From NCBI RefSeq assembly GCF_002968295.1, contig NZ_CP134399.1, positions 5,766,001-5,830,000 of the forward strand: a stretch of DNA of 64,000 nucleotides, written 5' to 3'. Shown here piece after piece: positions 7,985-16,915 of the stretch (the first letter of the stretch is position 1; each line of letters starts with the position of its first letter). Below the pieces are notes generated by a model that did no database searches, had not been told where the DNA came from, and saw only the letters and a list, made by a program, of their open reading frames with translations. A program made the translations under genes and the position numbers. Origin of the DNA: Mycobacterium sp. ITM-2016-00317 (lineage in GTDB: Bacteria > Actinomycetota > Actinomycetes > Mycobacteriales > Mycobacteriaceae).

Positions 7985-9178
7985 ATGTCAGAGAACCCGG
8001 CCGAGACGGTCGAAGAGGAGTCGCGCCCGGCGCGCCGGTCCCGTGGCCGGCTGCGCCGCACGCTGGTGGTGCTGGCCGTCATGCTGCTGCTGTTCGGAGT
8101 GCCGTGGTGGACGCTGGTGGTCGGCGGCGCGGCGTGGCCGACGGCCGTGGTGGTCGCCGGGACGCTCGTGTTCGTCGCCGCCTTCGCCGCCCTGCCGCTG
8201 CTGATGCGCGCCGGGCACGGTCGCGAGCGGAGTGACCGGCCGGCCGCGGCCGGTGACGCGCTGCTCGGTGTGGTGTGGGTGCTGTTCGTATGGTCGGTGC
8301 TGGGCCAGTTGGTGGAACTGGGGCTGCTGGCCGCCGGGGTCGCCGACCCTGTGCGGTCGCGGGTGGTGACCGCCGGGGTCCTCGCTGTCGCCGTGGCGCT
8401 GCTGGTCTGGGGCTATGTCGAGGCGATGCGGGTGCCGCGCGTCAAGCGCCTGGACGTCACACTGCCCCGGCTGGGTCGCGGGCTGGACGGCCTGCGCGTG
8501 GCGATGATCACCGACACCCATTACGGACCCATCGACCGCGCGCGGTGGTCGGCGGGTGTGGTGGAGCGGGTGAACGCGCTCGACGCCGACGTGGTGTGCC
8601 ACGTGGGCGACATCGCCGACGGCACCGCCGCGCAGCGTGAGGCCCAGGCCGCGCCGCTGGCCTCGGTGCGCGCCGCCTCGGCCCGGGTGTACGTGACGGG
8701 CAACCACGAGTACTTCAGCGAGGCGCAGGGCTGGCTGGACTACATGCGGCGCATCGGCTGGGATGTGCTGCACAACCGGCACGTCGTGGTCGAGCGCGGC
8801 GGTGACCGGCTCGTCGTCGCCGGTATCGACGACGCGACCGCGGCCGGCTCCGGGCTGCGCGGGCACGGAGCAGACATCGACACCGCCCTCGACGGCGCCG
8901 ATCCGGCGTTGCCGGTGCTGCTGCTCGCCCACCAACCCAAGCAGGTCGGGCAGGCGGTGCGCGCCGGGGTGGATCTGCAGATCTCGGGCCACACCCACGG
9001 CGGTCAGATCTGGCCGTTCAATTTCCTGGTCCGCCTGGAACAGCCTGTGGTGCACGGGCTCAGCACCCACGGCGACCGCACGCAGCTGTACACCAGCCGC
9101 GGCACCGGGTTCTGGGGTCCGCCGTTCCGGGTGTTCGCGCCCAGCGAGATCACGCTGCTGACGCTGCGCAGCGGTTAG
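7985..9178 (+). CDS. Membrane-anchored calcineurin-like metallophosphoesterase
   Basis: 397 residues. The first ~170 residues contain four to five hydrophobic segments after a basic RRSRGRLRR stretch. The C-terminal ~230 residues hold all metallophosphoesterase motifs in order: ITDTHYG (DxH), HVGDIAD (GDxxD), GNHEY (GNHE), LLAHQP and SGHTHGG. Members of this YkuE/YaeI-like group act on phospholipid or lipid-linked phosphates at the membrane; the actual substrate cannot be told. No obvious Shine-Dalgarno precedes ATG 7985. Confidence 0.85.
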   Translation: MSENPAETVEEESRPARRSRGRLRRTLVVLAVMLLLFGVPWWTLVVGGAAWPTAVVVAGTLVFVAAFAALPLLMRAGHGRERSDRPAAAGDALLGVVWVLFVWSVLGQLVELGLLAAGVADPVRSRVVTAGVLAVAVALLVWGYVEAMRVPRVKRLDVTLPRLGRGLDGLRVAMITDTHYGPIDRARWSAGVVERVNALDADVVCHVGDIADGTAAQREAQAAPLASVRAASARVYVTGNHEYFSEAQGWLDYMRRIGWDVLHNRHVVVERGGDRLVVAGIDDATAAGSGLRGHGADIDTALDGADPALPVLLLAHQPKQVGQAVRAGVDLQISGHTHGGQIWPFNFLVRLEQPVVHGLSTHGDRTQLYTSRGTGFWGPPFRVFAPSEITLLTLRSG

Positions 9179-9191
9179 GCAAGATACCTGC

Positions 9192-10013
9192 GTGGCTTCT
9201 TCCCTTGGCGATGTTCTCGCCTCCATGCAGCTCGACCAGACCGGCCCGGCGACGTTCGTCGGGCGGCAGCTGCCCGCGCCGGCCAACCACATTCTGGGCG
9301 GCCACATCTCCGCGCAGGCGCTGCTGGCGGCGAGCCTGACCGCGCCCGGGCGTGCCCCGCACAGCGTGCACACCTACTTCCTGCGCCCCGGTGACGCGCG
9401 GCTGCCGGTCACCTTCGACGTGGCCGAGCTGCAGCAGGGCCGCACGTTCTCGGCGCGGCGCGTCACCGCCCGGCAGGGCGAGGAGATCCTGCTGGAGGCC
9501 ATGTCGTCGTTCAAATCGCCGACCACAGGCGGGGTGACCTACCAGCCGACGTGTCCGCAAGTGCCGCAACCGGAGTCGCTGCCGGTGGTCGCCCCGCATT
9601 TCGCCGAGTCCGCGGAGATGACCGAGGGGATGTGGGCGAGCCTGCGCTGGTTCGAGCGGCGCATCGTCGACGCGGACACTGCGGCCCCGGCCCGCTCACG
9701 GATCTGGTGGCGGCCCGGCGGCGCCGTGCCCGACGATCCGGTGCTGACGTCGGCGCTGGTGGCCTACCTGTCCGCGGTGACGCTGACCGAACCGGCCTAT
9801 GCCGCGCGCGGCGGTGCCACGCTGTCGGCCCAGCGGGACCATTCGGTGTGGTTCCACGCCCCGGCGGATCTTTCGGACTGGCTGCTCTATGAACAGAGCT
9901 CGCCGAGCAGCGCCGACACCCTGGCCCTGGCCGGCGGGACGATGTTCAACCGCACCGGCGAACTGGTGTGCACCGTGCGTCAGGAGATGTACTTTCCGGC
10001 CCCGCGGCAGTGA
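9192..10013 (+). CDS. tesB: Acyl-CoA thioesterase II
   Basis: 273 residues, two tandem hotdog domains, starting at GTG 9192. The N-terminal FVGRQLPAPANHILGGHISAQ region and HSVHTYFLRPGD are typical of TesB, as are DHSVWFHAP and LYEQSSPSS in the second domain. TesB hydrolyses medium and long acyl-CoAs to free acid and CoA. It follows the metallophosphoesterase gene by 13 bp and could be cotranscribed with it. Confidence 0.9.
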   Translation: MASSLGDVLASMQLDQTGPATFVGRQLPAPANHILGGHISAQALLAASLTAPGRAPHSVHTYFLRPGDARLPVTFDVAELQQGRTFSARRVTARQGEEILLEAMSSFKSPTTGGVTYQPTCPQVPQPESLPVVAPHFAESAEMTEGMWASLRWFERRIVDADTAAPARSRIWWRPGGAVPDDPVLTSALVAYLSAVTLTEPAYAARGGATLSAQRDHSVWFHAPADLSDWLLYEQSSPSSADTLALAGGTMFNRTGELVCTVRQEMYFPAPRQ

Positions 10014-10113
10014 CGTCCTCTGCGGCAGTTGGGTAACCACAGGGCGATTTCGAGGCCCGGAATCGCCACCTCGTTACGCAGATTCGCCGCTCGGTCGACC
10101 GCGCCGGTGAACG

Positions 10114-10548
10114 TCAGTCCTCGGCGAGGGCTTTGAGGTTCTTCACGGTCTTGTCCATGATGCGGCCGACCTGGCGTGAGGCCACCCGGTCGGCGATCAG
10201 GCCCAGCAGTCCTCCGGGCGCCTCGTAGGACAGCCGGAACGTCACCTTGGTGCGTCCCTGGCTGTACTCGCGCAACCGGAACCGTCCGCGCAACCCCACC
10301 CCGGTGATCCCGATGAAGGCAAGGTCGCGCGCCTCGTCGAACTCGGTCACCTCGACGACCCCGCCGATCGGCACCGAGCCGACCTTCCAGTGCACGGTGT
10401 AGCGGGACCCCACGCCGACCGGGCCCTTCGTGACGATCTCCCACCGCTCCAGACTGGCCATGAACTCCGGGTAGCAGCCGGGGTCGCTGACGTGTTTCCA
10501 CACGATGTGCGGGTCGACGTCGATGATCACGCTTCGCTGCAGCCGCAT
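10114..10548 (-). CDS. SRPBCC/polyketide cyclase-like protein
   Basis: 144 residues with the START/Bet v1-type helix-grip pattern: an opening VIIDVDPHIVWKHVSD strand-helix, alternating beta strands and a long C-terminal helix (RQVGRIMDKTVKNLKAL). This mycobacterial family is common and mostly uncharacterised; it binds hydrophobic ligands. It lies 10 bp downstream of the acyltransferase gene, suggesting a lipid-linked role for the pair. Confidence 0.8.
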   Translation of the reverse strand: MRLQRSVIIDVDPHIVWKHVSDPGCYPEFMASLERWEIVTKGPVGVGSRYTVHWKVGSVPIGGVVEVTEFDEARDLAFIGITGVGLRGRFRLREYSQGRTKVTFRLSYEAPGGLLGLIADRVASRQVGRIMDKTVKNLKALAED

Positions 10549-10558
10549 CGCCGGCCCC

Positions 10559-11404
10559 TTAACCGATCACCGGGAACCGGCGTTCTGCGGCCAGCCGGTC
10601 CACGGCCGACTGCAGGACGCCCTCGACCTTGTCGTGGACGGTGTCGTCGTCTCCGGCGGTGATCTCATCCGTGTGGATCGGGTCCTGCACCTCGATGGTG
10701 ATCTTGGTCGGCAGGGGCAGCCGCGGCACCATGTCGCTGACCGCGAGTCCCCACGGCGGAGCCAGAAGGATCGGGACGCTCTTGAGACGCGCGATCCTGT
10801 CGACCCTCAGCAGCCTGGCCAGCCACTGCCCGCGGTCGAGGAACAGCGCCGCCTCCTGGCCGCCGACGCTGGCGATCGGGACGATCGGGACACCGGCCTC
10901 GCGCGCCAGCTTCACGTAGCCTTTGCGCCCGCCGAAGTCGACCTCGTGGCGCTTCCAGGACGGCCGGAAGACCTCGTAGTCGCCGCCGGGGTAGACCAGC
11001 AACGCGCCACCGGATTTCAGCGCCAGGGTGGCGTTGTCAGGGTTGGCGGCGACGGTCCCGAACTTGCGCAGCGAGCCCAGGCCCGGCATGGACACCACCA
11101 GGTTGTGGGCCAGTTGATAGAACGGGCGCTCGACGCCGAAGTAGGAGCAGAACGCCAGCGTGAACACGAACGTGTCCGGCGGGAGGTTGCCGCCGCTGTG
11201 GTTGCCGACCAGCAGCACCGGCCCGTCGGCCGGGATGCGGTCGAGGCCGCGGACGTCGGCGCGGAAGTACAGCGACGCCAGGAGCCACAGCCCGGGCAGC
11301 TGCTCGCGGATGTAGTCGGCGTCGCGCTGATCGAGGTCGGCCTTGGGCACGCGCGCGGTGACCTCGTGTTTGACCCACCCGAGGACATCGCCGAACCCCG
11401 CCAT
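10559..11404 (-). CDS. 1-acylglycerol-3-phosphate acyltransferase-like (PlsC family)
   Basis: 281 residues from ATG 11404. A VGNHSGGNLPPD segment near residue 75 stands where acyltransferases carry the catalytic His and Asp (here His and Asp are eight residues apart, the wider NHSGG variant), and LLVYPGGDYEVFR near residue 145 matches the substrate-binding PEG/PGG block. Likely a membrane-associated acyl transferase for phospholipid or storage-lipid synthesis. Divergent from the helicase gene, with 53 bp between the starts. Confidence 0.8.
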   Translation of the reverse strand: MAGFGDVLGWVKHEVTARVPKADLDQRDADYIREQLPGLWLLASLYFRADVRGLDRIPADGPVLLVGNHSGGNLPPDTFVFTLAFCSYFGVERPFYQLAHNLVVSMPGLGSLRKFGTVAANPDNATLALKSGGALLVYPGGDYEVFRPSWKRHEVDFGGRKGYVKLAREAGVPIVPIASVGGQEAALFLDRGQWLARLLRVDRIARLKSVPILLAPPWGLAVSDMVPRLPLPTKITIEVQDPIHTDEITAGDDDTVHDKVEGVLQSAVDRLAAERRFPVIG

Positions 11405-11457
11405 GGAAGCCCTATTGACTGTGGAGCCGCGCGGCAAACCTGGCAGGCTGGACCCCG

Positions 11458-13989
11458 ATGTCCGCGCTGATCGAAGACCTGTCCGCCCTGCACGCCGTCG
11501 GCGACGACGCCGACGAGCTGTTCGCCTCGTTCGCGGGGTGGGCCCAGGAGCAGGGCACCCCGCTGTATCCGGCGCAGGAGGAGGCGCTGATCGAGCTGGT
11601 CAGCGGCGCGAACGTCATCCTGGCCACGCCCACCGGGTCGGGAAAATCCCTGGTCGCCACCGGCGCGATCTACGCGCGGTTGGCCGCGGGGGCCACCAGT
11701 TATTACACCGCGCCGATCAAGGCGCTGGTCAGTGAGAAGTTCTTCGCGCTGTGCGAGGTGTTCGGCGCGGCCAACGTCGGCATGCTCACCGGGGACGCCG
11801 CGGTCAACGCCGGCGCCCCGATCATCGCGTGCACCGCCGAGATCCTGGCCAACATCGCGCTGCGGGAAGGCTGTGACGCCGGCATCGGCCTGTGCGTGAT
11901 GGACGAGTTCCACTTCTACGGCGATCCGGACCGCGGCTGGGCGTGGCAGGTGCCGTTGCTGGAACTGTCCGACGCGCAGTTCCTGCTGATGTCGGCGACC
12001 CTGGGCGACGTCAGTTTCCTGCGGGAGGACCTGACTCGGCGCACCGGGCGGCCCACGGCGCTGGTCGCCAACGCCGAACGACCCGTCCCGCTGTTCTTCT
12101 CCTACGCGACCACGCCGATGCACGAGACGATCCAGGAGCTCGTCGACACCAGGCAGGCGCCGGTCTACGTCGTGCACTTCACCCAGGCCTCGGCACTCGA
12201 GCGGGCGCAGGCGCTGATGAGCGTGAACGTCAGTTCCAAGGCGGACAAGGCCGCGATCGCCGAGCACATCGGCGCGTTCCGTTTCTCCACGGCGTTCGGA
12301 TCCACGCTGTCGCGGCTGGTCCGGCACGGCATCGGCGTGCACCACGCGGGCATGCTGCCCAAGTACCGGAGGCTGGTCGAGCAGCTGGCGCAGGCCGGTC
12401 TGCTCAAGGTCATCTGCGGCACCGACACCCTCGGTGTCGGCATCAACGTGCCGATCCGCACCGTGGTGTTCTCGGCGCTGTCGAAGTACGACGGCACCCG
12501 CACCCGGCTGCTCAACGCCCGGGAGTTCCATCAGATCGCGGGCCGGGCCGGGCGGGCCGGGTTCGACACCGCCGGCACCGTCGTCGTGCAGGCGCCCGAC
12601 CACGAGGTGGAGAACCTCAAGCAGTTCGCCAAGGTCGGCGACGACCCGAAGAAGCGCCGGAAGCTGGTGCGCCGCAAGGTTCCCGAGGGCATGGTGCCGT
12701 GGAGCGAGGCGACGATGGCGCGGCTGGTGAATGCCACCCCGGAGCCGCTGACGAGCAACATGCGGGTGTCGACGGCGATGATCCTGGACGTCGTCGACCG
12801 GCCCGGGGATCCGTTCGAGGCGATGCGCCGGCTGCTCACCGACAACCACGAACCGCGCAAGAAGCAACTGCGGCTGATCCGCGAGGCGGTGGGTATCGCG
12901 CGGTCGCTGTTGCAGGCGGGGGTGTTGGAACGGGTGGGCGCGGCTGACGACCCCGACGGTCGGCGCTACCGCCTGACGGTCGACCTGCCACCGGATTTCG
13001 CGTTGAACCAACCGTTGTCGACGTTCGCGCTCGCGGCGATCGGCCTGCTGGACGCGGAGTCGGACAGCTACGCGCTCGACGTGCTCTCGGTCATCGAGGC
13101 GACGCTGGAGGATCCCCGCCAGATTCTGGCCGCGCAGCTCAACAAGGCCAGGGGTGAGGCGGTCGCGCAGATGAAGGCCGACGGAATCGAGTACGACGAG
13201 CGGATCGAGTTGCTCGACGACGTCACCTACCCCAAGCCGCTGGCCGAGCTGCTCGGGCACGCGTTCGAGGTGTACCTGCAGAGCAATCCATGGGCGGCCG
13301 ACGGCAAGCTCTCACCGAAGTCGGTCGCACGCGAGATGTGGGAGCGGGCGTTCACGTTCCGCGAGTATGTCAGCGTCTACGGGCTGACCCGCGCCGAGGG
13401 CGCGGTGCTGCGGTATCTGTCCGATGCGTTCAAGGCGTTGCGCTCTGGCGTGCCGGCCGCGGCACGGACCGAGGAGCTGACCGACATCGTCGAATGGCTG
13501 GGTGAGCTTGTCCGGCAGGTGGATTCGAGCCTGCTCGACGAATGGGAGCAACTCACCAGCCCGGACCAGCACGACGGGGCTGTCCCGGAAAAGCCGGCCG
13601 TACCCGCCCGCCCGCGTCCGCTGACGGGCAACGAGCGGGCGTTCACCGCGATGATCCGCAACGCGTTGTTCCGTCGGGTGGAGTTGTTCGCCCGCGAGCG
13701 GTGGGACGACCTCGGGGCGCTCGACGGCGGAGCGGGCTGGACCGCGGGGCGCTGGCAGGAAGTCGGGGACGAGTACTTCGCCGAACACGACGACGTCGGC
13801 ACCGGCGCGGACGCGCGCGGGCCTGCGCTGCTGATCTTCGACAAGCGGCGCGACGTGTGGCGGGTCCGGCAGATTCTCGACGACCCGGCCGGGGACCACG
13901 ACTGGGGATTCGAGGTCGACGTCGATCTGGAAGCCTCCGACGAAGAGGGCGCGGTGGTGCTGCGGGTGGTCGACGCCGGACGCCTGTGA
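11458..13989 (+). CDS. Ski2-like DEAD/DEAH-box helicase
   Basis: 843 residues. Motif I ATPTGSGKS (residues 56-64), motif II DEFH (a DExH variant near residue 150), motif III MSATLG and motif VI QIAGRAGRAG show a superfamily 2 ATPase; the GVHHAGMLPKYR and CGTDTLGVGIN segments are Ski2/Mtr4-like. The C-terminal ~400 residues are helical and lack a recognisable nuclease. Family role: unwinding RNA or DNA; in actinobacteria the function is not settled. Confidence 0.88.
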   Translation: MSALIEDLSALHAVGDDADELFASFAGWAQEQGTPLYPAQEEALIELVSGANVILATPTGSGKSLVATGAIYARLAAGATSYYTAPIKALVSEKFFALCEVFGAANVGMLTGDAAVNAGAPIIACTAEILANIALREGCDAGIGLCVMDEFHFYGDPDRGWAWQVPLLELSDAQFLLMSATLGDVSFLREDLTRRTGRPTALVANAERPVPLFFSYATTPMHETIQELVDTRQAPVYVVHFTQASALERAQALMSVNVSSKADKAAIAEHIGAFRFSTAFGSTLSRLVRHGIGVHHAGMLPKYRRLVEQLAQAGLLKVICGTDTLGVGINVPIRTVVFSALSKYDGTRTRLLNAREFHQIAGRAGRAGFDTAGTVVVQAPDHEVENLKQFAKVGDDPKKRRKLVRRKVPEGMVPWSEATMARLVNATPEPLTSNMRVSTAMILDVVDRPGDPFEAMRRLLTDNHEPRKKQLRLIREAVGIARSLLQAGVLERVGAADDPDGRRYRLTVDLPPDFALNQPLSTFALAAIGLLDAESDSYALDVLSVIEATLEDPRQILAAQLNKARGEAVAQMKADGIEYDERIELLDDVTYPKPLAELLGHAFEVYLQSNPWAADGKLSPKSVAREMWERAFTFREYVSVYGLTRAEGAVLRYLSDAFKALRSGVPAAARTEELTDIVEWLGELVRQVDSSLLDEWEQLTSPDQHDGAVPEKPAVPARPRPLTGNERAFTAMIRNALFRRVELFARERWDDLGALDGGAGWTAGRWQEVGDEYFAEHDDVGTGADARGPALLIFDKRRDVWRVRQILDDPAGDHDWGFEVDVDLEASDEEGAVVLRVVDAGRL

Positions 13990-14033
13990 CGGCGGTCTCT
14001 GTACCCAAAATCACAGGTCAGCGGGTTGATTAA

Positions 14034-14048
14034 CGTGTTTGTAACACG
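14034..14048. promoter_or_regulatory. Perfect 15-bp palindrome upstream of a small gene
   Basis: CGTGTT-TGT-AACACG lies 75 bp upstream of the 47-residue gene and 45 bp after the helicase stop, in a locally AT-richer segment. It could be an operator or part of a promoter; no regulator is suggested by context. Confidence 0.3.
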
Positions 14049-14123
14049 GACCATGGGAAGTGTCCGGCCGACGGGCGATCCTCGTTGCCGGACGTCAACT
14101 TTCCAGAATCAGGAGCCCCCGCC

Positions 14124-14267
14124 ATGTCTTTCGCGCAGTACCGTGCCTCTCGCCAGATCGCTCGTGATCGTCGGCGGCTCTACGCGCGGATTGCGACGAT
14201 GCCTCATTCGGCGGTCCGAGACGAATTGGTCGCCGTCGCACAGCGCTACGAGAAGGCCGGTCGCTGA
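14124..14267 (+). CDS. Small basic helical protein (47 aa)
   Basis: 47 residues from ATG 14124 with an AGGAG site about 10 nt upstream. The sequence is helical and arginine-rich (RASRQIARDRRRLYARI), followed by a segment ending in RYEKAGR. No known domain. It stands alone between the helicase and the convergent F420 oxidoreductase gene. The good ribosome binding site and codon use like its neighbours favour a real gene; function unknown. Confidence 0.55.
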   Translation: MSFAQYRASRQIARDRRRLYARIATMPHSAVRDELVAVAQRYEKAGR

Positions 14268-14327
14268 CGGGTCCCGCGCCCCTCAGATTCGTTATATAAG
14301 CGCCGTCAGGCGCATATCCTCGCTGTC

Positions 14328-15167
14328 TCAGCCGCGGTAGCTTGCCACCTGTTCGGCGTAGTCGTCGAGCAGCCGCAGAGAATCGTCGAGCGACTTGGTC
14401 GGCAGCAGCAGCCGCAGCTCGCTGAACCCCAATTCCGCGACGGCATGCCAGTATTCGGGCTTGGCCGGGGTGCCGAACGTCGACAGCGGCACCTCGTGGC
14501 CCGCGCCGGCGCGCAGCTGGTCGATGCGCCGTTTCAGGCGTTCGACGGGCAGTGGGTTGGCGATCCAGCCGGCCTCGTGCCGGATGATCCGCTTGACGGT
14601 GGCATCGGAGTCGCCGCCGATCAGGATGGGCGGATGCGGCTTGCGCACCGGCTTGGGCCGTAGGTAGGACGGGCCGAAATCGACGTATTTGCCGTGGTAT
14701 TCGGCTGGCTCCTTTGTCCACAGCTCTTTGATCGCCTCGATGCGTTCGTCGAGCAGCGCGCCCCGAGTCTTCGGGTCGGTGCCGTGCTGGCGCAACTCCT
14801 CGATGTTCCAGCCGGCTCCCACGCCGAATACGAAGCGGCCGTGGGAGATCACGTCGATGCTGGCGGTTTCCTTCGCGGTGATGATCGGATCCCGCTGGAT
14901 CAGCAGCGCGATCCCGGTGACCAGTTCGATGGTGGAGGTGACCGCGGCCGCGGCGGCCAGGGTCACGAAGGGATCGAGCGTGCGGTAGTAGATCGACGGG
15001 AGTTCGCCGCCCATCGGGTACGGCGATTCCCGGCTTGCCGGGATGTGCGTGTGCTCGGCGACGGCCAGGGACGTGAACCCGCGCTCCTCGATCGCACGCG
15101 CCAGGGACACCGTGTCGATCGTGTCGTCGTTGACGAAGGTCGAGATCCCGAATCTCAATTGCGCCAC
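14328..15167 (-). CDS. LLM-class F420-dependent oxidoreductase
   Basis: 279 residues of the bacterial luciferase-like (beta/alpha)8 fold: LRFGISTF start, SLAVAEHTHIP loop, VTGIALLIQRDPI and GRFVFGVGAGWNIEE are the standard landmarks of mycobacterial F420-dependent reductases. The substrate is not predictable. Transcribed alone on the minus strand, divergent from the hypothetical gene at 15317. Confidence 0.88.
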   Translation of the reverse strand: MAQLRFGISTFVNDDTIDTVSLARAIEERGFTSLAVAEHTHIPASRESPYPMGGELPSIYYRTLDPFVTLAAAAAVTSTIELVTGIALLIQRDPIITAKETASIDVISHGRFVFGVGAGWNIEELRQHGTDPKTRGALLDERIEAIKELWTKEPAEYHGKYVDFGPSYLRPKPVRKPHPPILIGGDSDATVKRIIRHEAGWIANPLPVERLKRRIDQLRAGAGHEVPLSTFGTPAKPEYWHAVAELGFSELRLLLPTKSLDDSLRLLDDYAEQVASYRG

Positions 15168-15316
15168 TCCCCGAGGTTAGCCCCCGCCGCCCAAACCCGC
15201 CGTGTCCATATCGATATCGAAGTTTGCCCCAGCAGTCACATGGGTAACTTCAGTCACAGCGCCGTGACGTCAGCGCTCTCCGTAACAGCAGAGAAAGAAA
15301 AGAATGGGCTATCGCT

Positions 15317-15787
15317 ATGAATACCGTCCTGTACTTCACCGCCAGCGGCGCCGTGTATGAGACCCGTGCCTACACCAACGCCGATATCTCCAAGCTTGTC
15401 CAAGACCAGGGTCTGCAGTGCCTGACCAGCGCTGACAACCAGTTCGACTTCTGGTTCAGCCCGTCCGCCCGCGGCTGCCAACGCCGCACCAACCGGTTCG
15501 CCACCGAATTGCTGATGGCGACCACCGATTTCACCGCCAAGACCGTCCCGCTGCTGCGCGGCAGCGTCGTCGTGGCCACCCACGACAGCGACGGCGACCT
15601 CGACGGCCTGAGCTGGCAACAGCTCGACATGCTGGCCGCGCTGAACCGTTCGGTGTCCGCACGCGATGAGCGCACACTGCAGCGTCGGATCCAGCGGGAC
15701 GAGCGCCGGCAACGGCACGCCGCCGAGGTCCCCCAGCCGGCCCTGGTCAGCTGTGCGCGTCCCCGCACGCCGGTCCGGCTCGGCTGA
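15317..15787 (+). CDS. Hypothetical protein
   Basis: 156 residues from ATG 15317. The compact N-terminal half begins MNTVLYFTASGAVYETRAY and contains DFWFSPSARGCQRRTNR; the C-terminal 50 residues are basic and charged (SARDERTLQRRIQRDERRQR). No family was recognised, and no signal peptide or membrane segment is visible. The 149-bp upstream region is less GC-rich than its surroundings and includes the palindrome ATATCGATAT. Confidence 0.6.
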   Translation: MNTVLYFTASGAVYETRAYTNADISKLVQDQGLQCLTSADNQFDFWFSPSARGCQRRTNRFATELLMATTDFTAKTVPLLRGSVVVATHDSDGDLDGLSWQQLDMLAALNRSVSARDERTLQRRIQRDERRQRHAAEVPQPALVSCARPRTPVRLG

Positions 15788-15853
15788 CCACCTCCCCGTG
15801 CGCCCGGACGCCGGCGTGATTACCGGCGACCAGGTACGGGTATGTGAGCCGCC

Positions 15854-15979
15854 ATGACATCTTCGGAAGAAAACGTAACGCCCGAGTCGGTCGAAGAGTC
15901 CGACGTGCTCGCGCCTGCGACCCCCGGCGCGGAGGCCCTACCCCTGCCCGAGGACGAGGTCGACAAGCCCTCCGACTAG
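15854..15979 (+). CDS. Acidic micropeptide (41 aa), hypothetical
   Basis: A 41-codon ORF, strongly acidic (SSEENVTPESVEESD at the start, LPEDEVDKPSD at the end) and without Cys or aromatic residues. It lies just before the leader of the sulfonate-type ABC operon. No strong Shine-Dalgarno is visible. It could be a real disordered peptide or a chance ORF; no modifying enzyme is nearby that would mark it as a RiPP precursor. Confidence 0.35.
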   Translation: MTSSEENVTPESVEESDVLAPATPGAEALPLPEDEVDKPSD

Positions 15980-16117
15980 CCCAGAAGGCTGAGAACCCTT
16001 CGGGGGAACCTTTCAAACCACCGTGGACAAAACCGGTGACGACGTGTCGGCCGTCGGCCACCATCCAGGTCGGCGTCGGAGTTCCCGACACCATCACCGT
16101 CTGGCTGGAGTCCGCGT
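15980..16117 (+). promoter_or_regulatory. Leader region of ABC transporter operon
   Basis: 138 bp without a convincing gene. The hairpin GAAGG-CTGAGAAC-CCTTC lies close to the 5' side, followed by GGGGAACC and a run lower in GC. CTGAGA and GAACC are also found in TPP riboswitches, but the second conserved arm is missing, so no known riboswitch is called. Confidence 0.3.
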
Positions 16118-16915
16118 ATGTCTGCGATCGATATCGCCGGCCTCGGGCGCTCATTTACGGCCAGGGGCGTGTCACGACCGGTGCTGCGTGACCTCGACCT
16201 CGACGTCGACCCGTGCGAGATCGTCGCGATCCTGGGCGCCAGCGGCTGCGGCAAATCCACCCTGCTACGCGTCGTCGCCGGACTCGACACCGCCACTGCC
16301 GGCACCGTGCACATCGACGGAATTCCGGTCGGCCCTTACGATCCGCGCTGCGCCGTCGCGTTCCAGGAACCACGCCTGCTGCCGTGGCGCACGATCGCCC
16401 AGAACGTCGCGCTCGGCCTGCCCCGGCACACGCCGGCCGCCGCCGCTCGCGCCACCGTCGCGCGCCTGCTCGACCTCGTCGGCCTGACCGAGTTCGCCGA
16501 CCACCGGCCCCGTGAAGTGTCCGGCGGCATGGCACAACGCGCGTCGCTGGCCCGCGCACTGGCCCGCAGTCCTCGCGTGCTGTTGCTCGACGAGCCGTTC
16601 GGCGCACTCGACGCTCTCACCCGCCTGAAGATGCAGGACCTGCTGCTCGAGGTCCTCGCGGCCGCTCCTGCGACGGTGCTGCTGGTCACCCACGACGTGG
16701 ACGAGGCACTGCAGCTGGCTGACCGCGTCATCCTGCTGGGCGTCGAGGACGGCACGGCCGGGGCCTCCATCCGTCAGACCGTCACCGTGCCTGGACGTCG
16801 GCCGCGAGACCGCGGCTCGGCTGAGCTCGCCGAACTCCGCGGCCGTCTGCTCGACGGCCTCGGGGTGGATCGCCACCACCGCGCCCGACGCACCGAACAG
16901 GACACCCGAGTATGA
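16118..16915 (+). CDS. ABC transporter ATP-binding protein, sulfonate/nitrate type
   Basis: 265 residues. Walker A GASGCGKST, Q-loop FQEPRLLPW, signature VSGGMAQR, Walker B VLLLDEPF and H-loop VTHDVDEA make a complete nucleotide-binding domain of the SsuB/TauB/NrtD group. Overlaps the binding-protein gene by ATGA. Together with the next two genes it forms a complete importer. Confidence 0.9.
   Translation: MSAIDIAGLGRSFTARGVSRPVLRDLDLDVDPCEIVAILGASGCGKSTLLRVVAGLDTATAGTVHIDGIPVGPYDPRCAVAFQEPRLLPWRTIAQNVALGLPRHTPAAAARATVARLLDLVGLTEFADHRPREVSGGMAQRASLARALARSPRVLLLDEPFGALDALTRLKMQDLLLEVLAAAPATVLLVTHDVDEALQLADRVILLGVEDGTAGASIRQTVTVPGRRPRDRGSAELAELRGRLLDGLGVDRHHRARRTEQDTRV

Noticed and set aside
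11017..13260. A 747-codon minus-strand frame antisense to the Ski2-like helicase
   Set aside because: The sense frame has all helicase motifs; the antisense product is Arg/Val/Gln-rich shadow coding typical of high-GC DNA.
15980..16117. TPP or SAM-IV riboswitch before the ABC operon
   Set aside because: CTGAGA and GAACC occur, but the second conserved arm (GGxAAxxCC...GCG) of TPP and the 5' GGTCA-GAGTGCC strand of SAM-IV are missing. Kept only as an unassigned leader.
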